The notes under the pieces were generated by a model. That model worked only from the letters and a program-made list of their open reading frames with translations, searched no databases and was not told the DNA's origin. The translations under genes were made by a program, and so were the position numbers. Of a stretch of 64,000 nucleotides of DNA, positions 1 to 10,806 are shown piece by piece (positions within the stretch are counted from its first letter, which is position 1; every line of letters starts with the position of its first letter). The stretch lies in NCBI RefSeq assembly GCF_902859735.1, contig NZ_CADIJY010000004.1, positions 558,001-622,000 of the forward strand, read 5' to 3'. This stretch comes from Achromobacter aegrifaciens. Lineage in GTDB: Bacteria > Pseudomonadota > Gammaproteobacteria > Burkholderiales > Burkholderiaceae_B.

Positions 1-1
1 G

Positions 2-601
2 ATGCTGCACGACAAGATCGCCGATGCCTTTCTGGAGCGCTTCACGGCGCTGGCGAATTCCATCCGCCTGGGCGACCCGCGTTCGCCCGATACCGAAATG
101 GGTCCGCTGACCTCGGCGCAGCATCGCGACAAAGTCCTGTCCTACGTGGGCATTGCCGCCGAACAGGGCGCGCGCCTGCTGGCCGGCGGCCAGGCGCCCG
201 GCGGCGAACTGGCCCGCGGCTACTACGTCGCGCCCACCATCGTCGAAGCCCGGCCCCAGGACCGCGTCGCGCAGGAAGAAGTCTTCGGCCCTTTCGTCAC
301 CGTGCTGCGCTTTGGCAGCGACGAGGAAGCGCTGGCCATCGCCAACGCCACCGATTACGGCCTGGGCAGCGGCCTGTGGACGCGCGACCTGGCCCGCGCC
401 CACAAAATGGCAGGCGCCATCCACGCCGGCATGTGCTGGATCAACTGCTACAAGCGGGTCAATCCCGGCAGTCCGTTCGGCGGCGTGGGCCAGTCCGGCT
501 ACGGACGCGAAATGGGCTTCGAGGCCATGCATGACTACACTGAGGCAAGGTCCGTGTGGGTCAATGTGGACGCCGCCGTGCCGCCGCATTTCAAGCGCTG
601 A
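2..601 (+). CDS. aldehyde dehydrogenase, C-terminal part (gene cut by window start)
   Basis: This is the last 199 codons of an ALDH-superfamily NAD(P)-dependent aldehyde dehydrogenase. The N-terminal Rossmann part and the catalytic cysteine lie upstream of the window. The visible part has the cofactor-contacting EEVFGPF motif (about residues 93-99) and the C-terminal oligomerisation stretch with GMCWINCY and SPFGGVGQSGYGREMG, which is typical of the family. It ends 9 bp before the intradiol dioxygenase gene, so the two are probably co-transcribed. Oxidation of an aldehyde intermediate of ring-cleavage catabolism would fit, but the substrate cannot be read from this fragment. The in-frame ATG at base 2 is probably internal, not the real start. 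Confidence 0.9.
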   Translation: MLHDKIADAFLERFTALANSIRLGDPRSPDTEMGPLTSAQHRDKVLSYVGIAAEQGARLLAGGQAPGGELARGYYVAPTIVEARPQDRVAQEEVFGPFVTVLRFGSDEEALAIANATDYGLGSGLWTRDLARAHKMAGAIHAGMCWINCYKRVNPGSPFGGVGQSGYGREMGFEAMHDYTEARSVWVNVDAAVPPHFKR

Positions 602-610
602 GGAGCCGCC

Positions 611-1483
611 ATGAACCCTGCCATGCCGAACGCCGAAACCGCCCTGACCGACACGGTCGCCGCCGCCTTTGCCCAGACGCCGGATCCCAGGCTGCGTCAG
701 CTGATGCAGTCCCTGGTGCGGCATCTGCACGCCTTCGTTGCCGACGTCGAGCCCACCGAGGCCGAATGGATGGCCGCGATCCGGTTCCTGACCGAGACCG
801 GCCAGATCTGTGACGGCGCGGTGCGGCAGGAATTCATCCTGCTGTCCGACACGCTGGGCGTATCGATGCTGGTGGACGCCATCAACCACCGCAAGCCGGG
901 CCAGGCCACCGAGAGCACGGTGTTCGGCCCCTTCTACATGGCCGGCATGCCCGAGCGCGCGGCGGGCGAGGACATGGCGCAGACGCCAGGCGAGCCCGCG
1001 CTGGTGCATGGTCATGTGCGCGACACCGAAGGCCGGCCGCTGGCCGGCGCCGTGCTCGACGTGTGGCAGACGGCCGCCAACGGCATGTATTCGGGCCAGG
1101 ACCTGGACCAGCCGCAGGGCAATCTGCGCGGCCGCTACCGCAGCGGCGAAGACGGCAGTTTCGCGATCCGCACCATCCTGCCGGTGTCCTATCCGATCCC
1201 GGGCGACGGTCCCGTCGGCCGCATGATGGCGGCGACCGGCCGGCACATCTTCCGGCCGGCGCATCTGCACTTCATGATCGATGCGCCTGGGCACCAGCGG
1301 CTGGTAACCCATCTGTTCAACGCCGGCGATCCGTATCTCGCGTCGGACGCGGTGTTCGGCGTGAAGCCCTCGCTGGTGCTGCAATACCGCCCGCAAGCTG
1401 CGGATTCCGCGCTGGGCAAGCGCTACGGCTTCGGGTCGGACTTCCACGAGGGACGTTATGACTTCGTGCTGCCCCGCGCTTGA
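611..1483 (+). CDS. intradiol ring-cleavage dioxygenase (hydroxyquinol/catechol 1,2-dioxygenase type)
   Basis: A 290-aa non-heme Fe(III) intradiol dioxygenase that would open a hydroxylated aromatic ring between the two hydroxyls to give a muconate or maleylacetate-type product. The N-terminal third is the dioxygenase N domain (dimer helix). The catalytic part shows the expected iron ligands: Tyr in FGPFYMAG, Tyr in RGRYRSGEDGSF, and two His in RPAHLHFMI. Length and the N-terminal domain favour hydroxyquinol or catechol 1,2-dioxygenase over protocatechuate dioxygenase. A GAGGAG ribosome site precedes ATG 611; ATG 623 is an alternative start. The gene sits between an aldehyde dehydrogenase and a Rieske protein, which suggests an aromatic degradation operon. 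Confidence 0.88.
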   Translation: MNPAMPNAETALTDTVAAAFAQTPDPRLRQLMQSLVRHLHAFVADVEPTEAEWMAAIRFLTETGQICDGAVRQEFILLSDTLGVSMLVDAINHRKPGQATESTVFGPFYMAGMPERAAGEDMAQTPGEPALVHGHVRDTEGRPLAGAVLDVWQTAANGMYSGQDLDQPQGNLRGRYRSGEDGSFAIRTILPVSYPIPGDGPVGRMMAATGRHIFRPAHLHFMIDAPGHQRLVTHLFNAGDPYLASDAVFGVKPSLVLQYRPQAADSALGKRYGFGSDFHEGRYDFVLPRA

Positions 1484-1829
1484 GCACGCCGCCGGGGCGG
1501 CGCTGTGCCGGGTCGAAGACATTCCGGATGGCGGCTCGCTGACGGCGGAGATGGGCGCGCAGCCGGTGGTCTTGCTGCGGCGGGGCCAGACGGTCTGGGG
1601 CTACGTCAACCGCTGCCCCCACTTCTCGGTGACGCTCAACGCGGCCGACGGCGCGGTCCTGACCTACGAAGCCCAGGTATTGATGTGCGCGCATCATTCG
1701 GCCCTGTTCCGCTTCGAGGACGGGCTGTGCATCGAAGGCCCCTGCCAGGGCGCGGCGCTCGACCCGCAACCGCTGCGCGTGGACGCGGGACGCGTCTACG
1801 CGGCCGATTCGAATCTGAAAATCGATTGA
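1458..1829 (+). CDS. Rieske [2Fe-2S] ferredoxin-like protein
   Basis: A 123-aa single-domain Rieske protein. The cluster ligands are visible as CPH near residue 54 and CAHH near residue 76, the C-x-H...C-x2-H pattern. It is too short to be a ring-hydroxylating oxygenase alpha subunit, so it would act as an electron-transfer ferredoxin. The start overlaps the end of the dioxygenase gene by 26 bp, which implies translational coupling. The partner oxygenase or reductase is not in the window. Confidence 0.85.
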   Translation: MTSCCPALEHAAGAALCRVEDIPDGGSLTAEMGAQPVVLLRRGQTVWGYVNRCPHFSVTLNAADGAVLTYEAQVLMCAHHSALFRFEDGLCIEGPCQGAALDPQPLRVDAGRVYAADSNLKID

Positions 1830-1911
1830 AAGGTTGACGCCGCCGACAACAGTTGTTACACACACAGACGCATTGCACTTGCCCTCAGAATCTCTCCATA
1901 AGAGGTGGTTT

Positions 1912-3102
1912 ATGAACAAGCGTATTGTTGTCGTAGGCGGCGGCGTAGGCGGCACCATGCTCGCCAATCAGCTCGCCGGAAAGCTGTACCCCGAAATCAG
2001 CCGCGGTGAAGTCTCCATCACGCTGCTGTCGGACACGCCAGATCACTACTACAAACCGGCGTTCATGTACGTGGCCTTCAACCTCTTCTTCCAAGAGGAA
2101 CTGAAACGGCCGGAACGTTCCCTGCTGCGCCCCGAGATCGAATTCCGCGTCGACAAGGTCACGCGGTTCCACTTCGACCGCCAAGAGGTCGCCACGCAGA
2201 GCGGCAAGCGCTACGGCTATGACTATCTGGTCATCGCCACCGGCTGCGTACCCTCGCCCGAACGCATCGAAGGCCTGAAGGAGGCCGGAGACCACTTCTA
2301 CCAATACGCGCCCGCCAGGCAGTTGGCGGACCGCCTGTCGCGCATCGAGCGCGGGCGGGTATTCATCAGCGTCACCTTCCCCAAGACGCCCAACGTCCCG
2401 CACCAGTGCGGCATCGCGCCGATCGAAACCACGCTGATGCTGGACGACTACCTGCGGCGGCGCGGCGTGCGCGACAAGGTGGAGATCATCTACACCTACC
2501 CCACCACCTCGCAGCTGCTTCGCAATTGCCTGTTCCTGCAGCGGCCAACCTGCGAAGTGCTACCCGCCATCTTCGAGCAGAAGGGCATACAGTTTCAACG
2601 CGGCTTCACCTTGTCGCGGGTCGATCCCGACCGGCGCATCGCCTACTCGGAGGAAGGCGGCGAACAGCCCTTCGACATCCTCATGGCCACGCCGCCGATA
2701 CGCGCGGTGGATGTCGTGCTGGAGTCCGGCGTGTCGCAAGCCGAAAACAACGAAGGCTGGCTGCCGACCGACCATGAGACGCTGCAGGTCTACGGGCTGC
2801 AGAATGTCTACGTCATCGGCGACACCGTCGACCTGCCGGTCAGCAAGGCGGGCGGCTCCTGCCATAACCAGGCGCCGGTCATCGCCAACAACATCGCCGG
2901 CGAGATCCGGCTGGGCCAACCGTGCAGCGCCTATGACGGCCGGGTGCAGGCGGTGGCCCAGATGGGGCTGAACGCCGGCATGCCGCTCTGGTACGACTAC
3001 ACCCATGACGTGCTGCCCACGCCGCCCACCAAACTCGGCGGCCTGCTGCGCCACGGGTTCAACCGCGGCCTGTACTGGGCCGTCGCAAGGGGAATGCTAT
3101 GA
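1912..3102 (+). CDS. FAD-dependent oxidoreductase, sulfide:quinone oxidoreductase-like
   Basis: About 396 aa when started at ATG 1912, which has an AGAGGTGG ribosome site; an upstream in-frame start at 1834 lacks one. The N-terminal FAD motif is VVVGGGVGGTMLANQ, followed by the second ATG motif (VIATGCVPSP) and a C-terminal GDTVDLPVSKAG segment that closes the FAD site. Cysteines in ATGC and HQCG resemble the redox cysteines of sulfide:quinone oxidoreductases and FccB flavoproteins. It overlaps the DUF1641 gene by ATGA. Flavoprotein/DUF1641 pairs are common; I infer a quinone-linked sulfur or persulfide oxidation role but the substrate is unproven. Confidence 0.78.
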   Translation: MNKRIVVVGGGVGGTMLANQLAGKLYPEISRGEVSITLLSDTPDHYYKPAFMYVAFNLFFQEELKRPERSLLRPEIEFRVDKVTRFHFDRQEVATQSGKRYGYDYLVIATGCVPSPERIEGLKEAGDHFYQYAPARQLADRLSRIERGRVFISVTFPKTPNVPHQCGIAPIETTLMLDDYLRRRGVRDKVEIIYTYPTTSQLLRNCLFLQRPTCEVLPAIFEQKGIQFQRGFTLSRVDPDRRIAYSEEGGEQPFDILMATPPIRAVDVVLESGVSQAENNEGWLPTDHETLQVYGLQNVYVIGDTVDLPVSKAGGSCHNQAPVIANNIAGEIRLGQPCSAYDGRVQAVAQMGLNAGMPLWYDYTHDVLPTPPTKLGGLLRHGFNRGLYWAVARGML

Positions 3103-3527
3103 ACGCGCCGCACGAAGCAAGCGCCACGCAGGCCGCCGACGCGGCCGCTCCGTTCCTGGGCGGCGGGCCGGGCGCACGCGCGCTGGCCGACAGGCTGGGC
3201 CTGCTGGCCGAAGCGGGACGGCTGGACAACATCGCCGACCTGCTGTCGCTGGCGTCCGATCTGGTGGATCTGCTGGATCAGTCCATGGTGGAAAAGCTGG
3301 CGCTGCTGTCGGAACAGGCCAGCAGCGCCGCCTGGACCGCCGCCAATACGCTGCGCGATGCCCACACTCGCACATTGCAGGAAGCGCGCCCTCCGAGCCT
3401 GACCGGCCTCATCGGCCTGATGCGCGATGAGGACACCCGCCGCGGCATGGCCGTGGTGCTGCGGGCGCTGCAGACGCTGGGCAGGCAGATGGCGGCGCAA
3501 CGCAAGGACTACGCCGACGCAAGCTGA
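3099..3527 (+). CDS. DUF1641 family protein
   Basis: A 142-aa mostly helical protein. The C-terminal segment (GLIGLMRDEDTRRGM...VLRALQTLG) matches the conserved glycine and leucine-rich core of DUF1641. This family often sits next to formate dehydrogenases or SQR-like flavoproteins; here its ATG overlaps the stop of the flavoprotein. No transmembrane segment or cofactor motif is evident. It is probably an accessory or subunit of the preceding enzyme. Confidence 0.72.
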   Translation: MNAPHEASATQAADAAAPFLGGGPGARALADRLGLLAEAGRLDNIADLLSLASDLVDLLDQSMVEKLALLSEQASSAAWTAANTLRDAHTRTLQEARPPSLTGLIGLMRDEDTRRGMAVVLRALQTLGRQMAAQRKDYADAS

Positions 3528-3539
3528 AGACGCATGTAA

Positions 3540-3584
3540 AAAACCCCCGGAAACTGGACGTCAGTCCAGCTTCCGGGGGTTGTT
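3540..3584. terminator. bidirectional rho-independent terminator
   Basis: A long stem with arms reading AACCCCCGGAA and TTCCGGGGGTT, plus an inner CTGGAC/GTCCAG stem, flanked by A- and T-rich runs. It lies between the converging DUF1641 gene and clpB and can end transcription from both sides. Confidence 0.85.
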
Positions 3585-3621
3585 TTCATGCGCGGCCGGG
3601 ATCTCGCCGCGCCGGACCCGT

Positions 3622-6228
<2,607 letters not shown>

Positions 6229-6289
6229 AATGGTCGTTTGGCTTGTTGGGGAGCCTGACCGATACGTGCCGGCTGGCTCGATATCCTGA

Positions 6290-6317
6290 ATATGCGGCCA
6301 GATGCGAGAATTTCAAC
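6290..6317 (-). promoter_or_regulatory. putative sigma-32 heat-shock promoter of clpB
   Basis: Read on the minus strand, GTTGAAA (-35) is followed after about 13 bases by CCGCATAT (-10). This is close to the RpoH consensus CTTGAAA...CCCCATAT. It lies about 60-90 bp before the clpB start, as expected for a heat-shock chaperone. Confidence 0.7.
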
Positions 6318-6365
6318 ACCCTGCCCGCGCCATGGTTTTTTCGACGTGCAGCAACAACCTGACCT

Positions 6366-6800
6366 ATGAGCATATACGTTTTTGTCTACGGCACCCTACG
6401 CGCGGGCGAAATCAATGACCTGGCTCAAGCCGCCGCCCGGCGCGGCCTGCCGGCGGCCCGCCATGTCGGTCCGGCCAGCGTGCCGGGCCGCCTGGTGGAC
6501 TTCGGCGACTGGCCCGGCCTGATCCCGGTGGACGACGGCCGGCGCGTGCGCGGCGACGTTTTCCAGGTGGAGCCCGCCCTGGTGGCGCTGATGGACGAGA
6601 TCGAGGAGTACGAATCCGGCAAGCCCTGCTGCTTCGTGCGGCGCGAGGTCGTGGCGCGCCTGGAACCGCCCGCGCAAGCCCCGGAACTGCGCTGCCAGTA
6701 CTATCCGATAGACCCAGCCCTGCGCGGCGCGGCGGTCGATATAGCCGCCGACGACTGGGTCGCTTACCGCCTTGCGCGCCCCCTATCGGACGCCCCGTAA
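6366..6800 (+). CDS. gamma-glutamylcyclotransferase family protein
   Basis: A 144-aa protein with the GGCT/AIG2 fold. The N-terminus FVYGTLRAGE holds the YGTLR substrate-binding loop, and an acidic residue in the EIEEYESGK region fits the catalytic Glu. The family includes enzymes that cyclise gamma-glutamyl groups to 5-oxoproline and many members of unknown substrate. It is divergently arranged to clpB and lies about 100 bp before the FNR-type regulator. Confidence 0.8.
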   Translation: MSIYVFVYGTLRAGEINDLAQAAARRGLPAARHVGPASVPGRLVDFGDWPGLIPVDDGRRVRGDVFQVEPALVALMDEIEEYESGKPCCFVRREVVARLEPPAQAPELRCQYYPIDPALRGAAVDIAADDWVAYRLARPLSDAP

Positions 6801-6897
6801 GACGCCCGTAGTAACAACGGACTACAATACAGCTTGTCTTAAGCTTTATACCCATGCCGGCATCCGTCCGCGCAATGGGCACTATAGAGGTCATCGT

Positions 6898-7626
6898 ATG
6901 CAAAAACGGGTCCCCGTTGCCCCTGATGCCGCCCATTGCTCCACATGCATGCTGGGGCATGTGTGCGTGCCCGTGGGCATGGCAGCCGCGGAAGTGGAAA
7001 AGCTGGACGAACTGGTCAGGGAACGCGTGCGCCTTGAAAAAGGCAAGCCGCTCTATTCGCTGAATCACCCGCTGGACGCGGTCTACAGCGTGCGCTTCGG
7101 CAGCCTCAAGACGCAGCTGGAAGACGCGACCGGCCAGATCCAGGTCACCGGCTTTCATCTGCCCGGCGAAATCGTCGGCATGGACGGCATGCTGGACGGC
7201 AAGCACGTCTCGACCGCCGTGGCGCTGGAAGATTCCGAGGTCTGCGTCATCCGCCTGGCCGACATCGACCGGGTCGCGGCCCACCTGCCCTCGCTGCAGC
7301 AGCAATTCCGCCGCCTGATGAGCCGCGAAATCAACCGCTCGCACCAGATGCTGGCATCGCTGGGCTCCATGCGCTCCGAGCAGCGCCTGGCCGCGTTCCT
7401 GCTGAACTTGTCGCAGCGCTACGCTTCGCTGGGCTATTCCTCCACCGAATTCGTGCTGCGCATGAGCCGCGAGGAAATCGGCAACTACCTCGGCCTGACC
7501 CTGGAAACGGTCAGCCGGCTGTTCTCGCGCTTTGCGCGCGACGGCCTCATCAAGATCAACCAGCGCGAGGTCCGCATCCTGGACCTGCCCGCGCTCAAGC
7601 AGTTGCTGGGCCAAGAGAGCTGCTGA
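6898..7626 (+). CDS. fnr: FNR-type oxygen-sensing transcription regulator
   Basis: A Crp/FNR-family regulator of 242 aa from ATG 6898. The N-terminus has the cysteine pattern of FNR, HCSTCMLGHVCVP (C-x2-C-x5-C), and a fourth Cys occurs in DSEVCVIRL, so an oxygen-labile [4Fe-4S] cluster is expected. The cyclic-nucleotide-like beta-barrel is followed by a helix-turn-helix with SREEIGNYLGLTLETVSRL, whose ETVSR recognition helix predicts TTGAT-type FNR boxes. In Bordetella the equivalent is called Btr. It controls anaerobic or microaerobic genes. Confidence 0.92.
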   Translation: MQKRVPVAPDAAHCSTCMLGHVCVPVGMAAAEVEKLDELVRERVRLEKGKPLYSLNHPLDAVYSVRFGSLKTQLEDATGQIQVTGFHLPGEIVGMDGMLDGKHVSTAVALEDSEVCVIRLADIDRVAAHLPSLQQQFRRLMSREINRSHQMLASLGSMRSEQRLAAFLLNLSQRYASLGYSSTEFVLRMSREEIGNYLGLTLETVSRLFSRFARDGLIKINQREVRILDLPALKQLLGQESC

Positions 7627-7688
7627 ATTTCCGCCGCGCCATGCGCCGCGCACCTATCCTCCCCTTGCTTGTAGCGCGGCCGGACCGC

Positions 7689-8825
7689 ATGCGCGGCCTG
7701 GCCGCGCTGTTCGCCCTGGCGGCGCTCGCGCCGCTGGCCGCGCGCGCGCAGACGCCCCTGCCCGACCCTTACGACTACAGCGAAACCGCGCCCGCGCCCA
7801 AGCGCGCGGCGCCCTTGCGCTGGCAGTCCGTGGAACTGGGCAAGCCCGGCCACCGCTACAAGATGCCGGTCTACGCCAACCGCGACCTGGCCAAGGACGA
7901 CCTGCGCAACATCAAGCAGGTCGTGGTCGTGATCCACGGCGTCAAGCGCGACGCCGACCGCTATTACGAATCTGTCGCCGCGCTGCTGGCGCACAACCCC
8001 GAGCGGGCCCGCGACACCCTGATCCTGGCGCCGCGCTTCTCGGGCTCCATCGATTCGGGTTTCGGCGGCATGGCGGCCTGGCGCAAGGCCAGCTGGGAAG
8101 ACGGGGAAGACAGCGTGCAGGCCGCGGGACGCCCCGCGCCCGTCAGCTCGTTCCAGGTGCTGGACGACCTGCTGCGCAGCCTGGACGACCGCAAGCGCCT
8201 GGCCTCGCTGGCCGGCATCGTGCTGGCCGGCCACTCGGCCGGCGGGCAGTTGGTACAACGCTACGCGGTGCTGAACAACATCGACGGCCCGCTGCGGCGC
8301 GACGGGCTGGCGCTGCGCTACGTCGTCGCCAATCCTTCGTCCTACCTGTACCTGAGCAACGAGCGCCCCCGCGCCGACGGCAAGGGCTATGCGCCCTACG
8401 AGCGCGGCATCTGCCCCACCTACAACCAGTACAAGTACGGCCCGGACAAGCTGCCCGCGTACTCGCGCGAGACCGACGAATCCAAGCTCTTTGTGCGCTA
8501 CGCCGCGCGCGACGTCACCTATCTGCTGGGCGGCGCAGACAACAATCCCGAAGACCGCCTGCTGGACAAGACCTGCGGCGCGGAAGCCCAGGGCGCGACC
8601 CGGCTGGCCCGCGGCATAGGCTACGCACAATACGAACACGTGCTGGCCGCCCGCGGCGCCAAACCCGTGACGCTGCACCGGCGCGCCTTCGAAGTGGCCG
8701 GTATCGGCCACAACAGCAAAGGCATGTTCGGCTCGGTCTGCGGCACGCAGGCGCTGCTGGGCGACGAGGCCCAGGCGGCGGACGGCGCCGCGCCTTGCGA
8801 AGTCATCAAGCCACGCGGCAAGTGA
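7689..8825 (+). CDS. secreted alpha/beta-hydrolase-like protein
   Basis: From ATG 7689 the product starts with a clear signal peptide (MRGLAALFALAALAPLAARA), so this start is preferred over ATG 7641. The mature part shows an alpha/beta-hydrolase core: VVVVIHGV forms the oxyanion-loop strand, and LAGHSAGGQLV is the nucleophile elbow (G-H-S-A-G). A histidine near the C-terminus in VAGIGHNSKGMFGS may complete the triad. The substrate is unknown; periplasmic esterase or peptidase activity is possible. Confidence 0.7.
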   Translation: MRGLAALFALAALAPLAARAQTPLPDPYDYSETAPAPKRAAPLRWQSVELGKPGHRYKMPVYANRDLAKDDLRNIKQVVVVIHGVKRDADRYYESVAALLAHNPERARDTLILAPRFSGSIDSGFGGMAAWRKASWEDGEDSVQAAGRPAPVSSFQVLDDLLRSLDDRKRLASLAGIVLAGHSAGGQLVQRYAVLNNIDGPLRRDGLALRYVVANPSSYLYLSNERPRADGKGYAPYERGICPTYNQYKYGPDKLPAYSRETDESKLFVRYAARDVTYLLGGADNNPEDRLLDKTCGAEAQGATRLARGIGYAQYEHVLAARGAKPVTLHRRAFEVAGIGHNSKGMFGSVCGTQALLGDEAQAADGAAPCEVIKPRGK

Positions 8826-8981
8826 GCCGGCGCGGCCAGGCCTGACAAAAAGCTGAACAAGAAGCGGTATTGATACGCGTGCATTTCCGCGCGCGCAGGC
8901 GCAACATAACGCAATGCATGTTCCATTCGCGGCCCACCCGCGATCGCGTGTCCGGCGTCCCCCGACAAACGCACCCGAAGG

Positions 8982-10292
8982 ATGGATATGACACAAGCGT
9001 ATCTCGACATCCCCGACGCGAAGCGCCGCATCAAGGCGATCTTCATCGGCTCCATGGGCAATCTGGTGGAGTGGTATGACTTCTACGCCTATACCGCTTT
9101 CGCCCTGTACTTCGCCCCCGCGTTTTTCCCGTCCCACGACCCGGTCGTCCAGCAACTGAACGCGGCCACGCTGTTCGCGGCCGGCTTCATCGTGCGTCCG
9201 CTCGGCGGCTGGCTGTTCGGCCATCTGGCCGACCGCCATGGGCGGCGCCTGTCGCTGATGGTGTCGGTGGGGATGATGTGCGTGGGCTCGCTGATCATCG
9301 CGGTCACGCCCACCTATGCCACCATCGGCCTGGCCGCGCCCGCGCTGCTGGCCCTGGCGCGCGTGATCGAGGGGCTGAGCCTGGGCGGCGAGTATGGCGC
9401 CAGCGCCACCTACCTGACCGAGATCGCGGACCCCGAGCATCGCGGCTTCTATTCCAGCTTCCAGTACGTCACGCTGATCGGCGGCCAGCTCTGCGCCATC
9501 CTGGTGCTGCTGCTGTTGCAGAACGTGTTCCTGACCCACGAGCAGTTGGTGGAATGGGGCTGGCGCATCCCCTTCGTGATCGGCGCCATGCTGGCCATCA
9601 TCACGGCCCTGATGCGGCGCGACATGCCCGAGACGGATTCCTACAAGGAGGCGCAGAAAGCGCCCAAGCCGCAGACCAGTTCGCTGCGCGGCCTGCTGAA
9701 ATATCCGCGCGAGGTCGCGATCGTGGTGGGCCTGACCGCGGGCGGCACCGCGGCGTTCTATACCTTCACCACCTACATGCAGACCTTCGTGCGGCAGACC
9801 TCGGGCTTCTCCGACATCGTCACGACCTACATCATCGCCGGGTCGCTGATCTTCGCGCTGATCCTGCAGCCGGTGTATGGCGCGCTGTCCGACAAGATCG
9901 GGCGCAAGCCGCTGCTGGTGTTCTTCGGCGTGGCAGGCGCGGCGCTCACGGTGCCCATCCTGATGACGCTGTCGCATACGCATTCGCCCTTCATGGCCTT
10001 CCTGCTGATCTGCGGCGCCTGGGTGTTCACGGCCGGCTACACCTCCATCAACGCGGTGGTGAAGGCGGAGCTCTTCCCCACCAACATCCGCGCCACCGGC
10101 GTGGCCGTGCCCTACGCCGTGACGGTGTCGATCTTCGGCGGCACGGCGCCGGCCATTGCCCTGTTTTTCAAACAGCAGGGGCACGAGGAGTGGTTCTACT
10201 ACTACCTCGCCGGCATCATCTTCCTGTCGCTGCTGGTGTACGCCACCATGCGCGACACCAAGCACCGGTCGGCCATGCACCAGCACGCCTGA
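8982..10292 (+). CDS. MFS metabolite:H+ symporter, alpha-ketoglutarate permease type
   Basis: A 436-aa, 12-TM major facilitator of the metabolite:H+ symporter family (KgtP/ProP/ShiA). Hallmarks are GNLVEWYDFYAY in TM1, GHLADRHGRR in the loop between TM2 and TM3, and RVIEGLSLGGEYGAS in TM4. It would import a dicarboxylate, alpha-ketoglutarate or a related organic acid into the cytoplasm. ATG 8988 is an alternative start, better spaced from the AAGGA ribosome site. It is transcribed alone. Confidence 0.87.
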   Translation: MDMTQAYLDIPDAKRRIKAIFIGSMGNLVEWYDFYAYTAFALYFAPAFFPSHDPVVQQLNAATLFAAGFIVRPLGGWLFGHLADRHGRRLSLMVSVGMMCVGSLIIAVTPTYATIGLAAPALLALARVIEGLSLGGEYGASATYLTEIADPEHRGFYSSFQYVTLIGGQLCAILVLLLLQNVFLTHEQLVEWGWRIPFVIGAMLAIITALMRRDMPETDSYKEAQKAPKPQTSSLRGLLKYPREVAIVVGLTAGGTAAFYTFTTYMQTFVRQTSGFSDIVTTYIIAGSLIFALILQPVYGALSDKIGRKPLLVFFGVAGAALTVPILMTLSHTHSPFMAFLLICGAWVFTAGYTSINAVVKAELFPTNIRATGVAVPYAVTVSIFGGTAPAIALFFKQQGHEEWFYYYLAGIIFLSLLVYATMRDTKHRSAMHQHA

Positions 10293-10316
10293 TTCCTTTC
10301 GCGCCAACTTTGTTGC

Positions 10317-10345
10317 TTGACAGTCCCGCGGCTTCGGCTTAATAC
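10317..10345 (+). promoter_or_regulatory. sigma-70 promoter of the arsR-SRPBCC operon
   Basis: A -35 of TTGACA (10317-10322), a 17-bp spacer and a -10 of TAATAC (10340-10345) form a near-consensus promoter. The start codon is at 10354, only 8 bp after the -10, so the mRNA would have almost no leader. Confidence 0.75.
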
Positions 10346-10362
10346 TTAACCCTATGGTTAAG
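10345..10362. promoter_or_regulatory. palindromic operator overlapping the arsR start
   Basis: CTTAACC and GGTTAAG form a perfect 7-bp inverted repeat around CTAT. It overlaps the last base of the -10 box, the likely transcription start and the ATG. This is the position expected for autorepression by the ArsR-type dimer encoded here. Confidence 0.65.
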
Positions 10363-10806
10363 TTTAAAGACGACACGCTGGACAGCATCTTTTCGGCCCT
10401 GGCAGACGGCACGCGGCGCCGGGTGCTGGCCGACCTGGAACAAGGCGCGGCCTCGGTCAGCGAGCTGGCCCGGCCGCACGCCATGTCCCTGCCCGCTTTC
10501 ATGAAGCATCTGCGCGTGCTGGAAGACGCCGGCCTGATCGCCCGCGCCAAGGACGGCCGCGTCGTGAACTGCACGCTATCGCCCGAACCCATGCGGGCGG
10601 CATCCGACTGGCTGGCCCGCTACGAGAAGTTCTGGAACGGGCAGCTGGATTCGCTGGCGCGCTACCTGTACCACGAGGAAGAGGTCCACCCATGGAAAAA
10701 CGAAGCACCCGAGGCGAAACAGCCCCCATCGAACTCCGCCTCAAACGCCGCTTCGACGCCCCCGTCGAACGCGTCTGGCGCGCCTGGACGGACCCGCAAG
10801 CGCTGA
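10354..10806 (+). CDS. ArsR-family winged-helix regulator
   Basis: A 150-aa protein whose first 100 residues are an ArsR-type winged helix: DSIFSALADGTRRRVLADLE, then SVSELARPHAMSLPAFMKHL as the recognition helix, then the wing with RAKDGRVVNCTL. No metal-binding ELCVCDL motif is present, so it belongs to the non-metal group that often pairs with SRPBCC proteins. The last 40 residues are low-complexity and overlap the next gene by 115 bp, which suggests a lost earlier stop or an overprinted tail. Confidence 0.85.
   Translation: MVKFKDDTLDSIFSALADGTRRRVLADLEQGAASVSELARPHAMSLPAFMKHLRVLEDAGLIARAKDGRVVNCTLSPEPMRAASDWLARYEKFWNGQLDSLARYLYHEEEVHPWKNEAPEAKQPPSNSASNAASTPPSNASGAPGRTRKR

Noticed and set aside
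7485-10592. 1,035-codon minus-strand frame across fnr, the hydrolase and the MFS gene
   Set aside because: It spans three well-supported plus-strand genes and shows no family motif; shadow frame.
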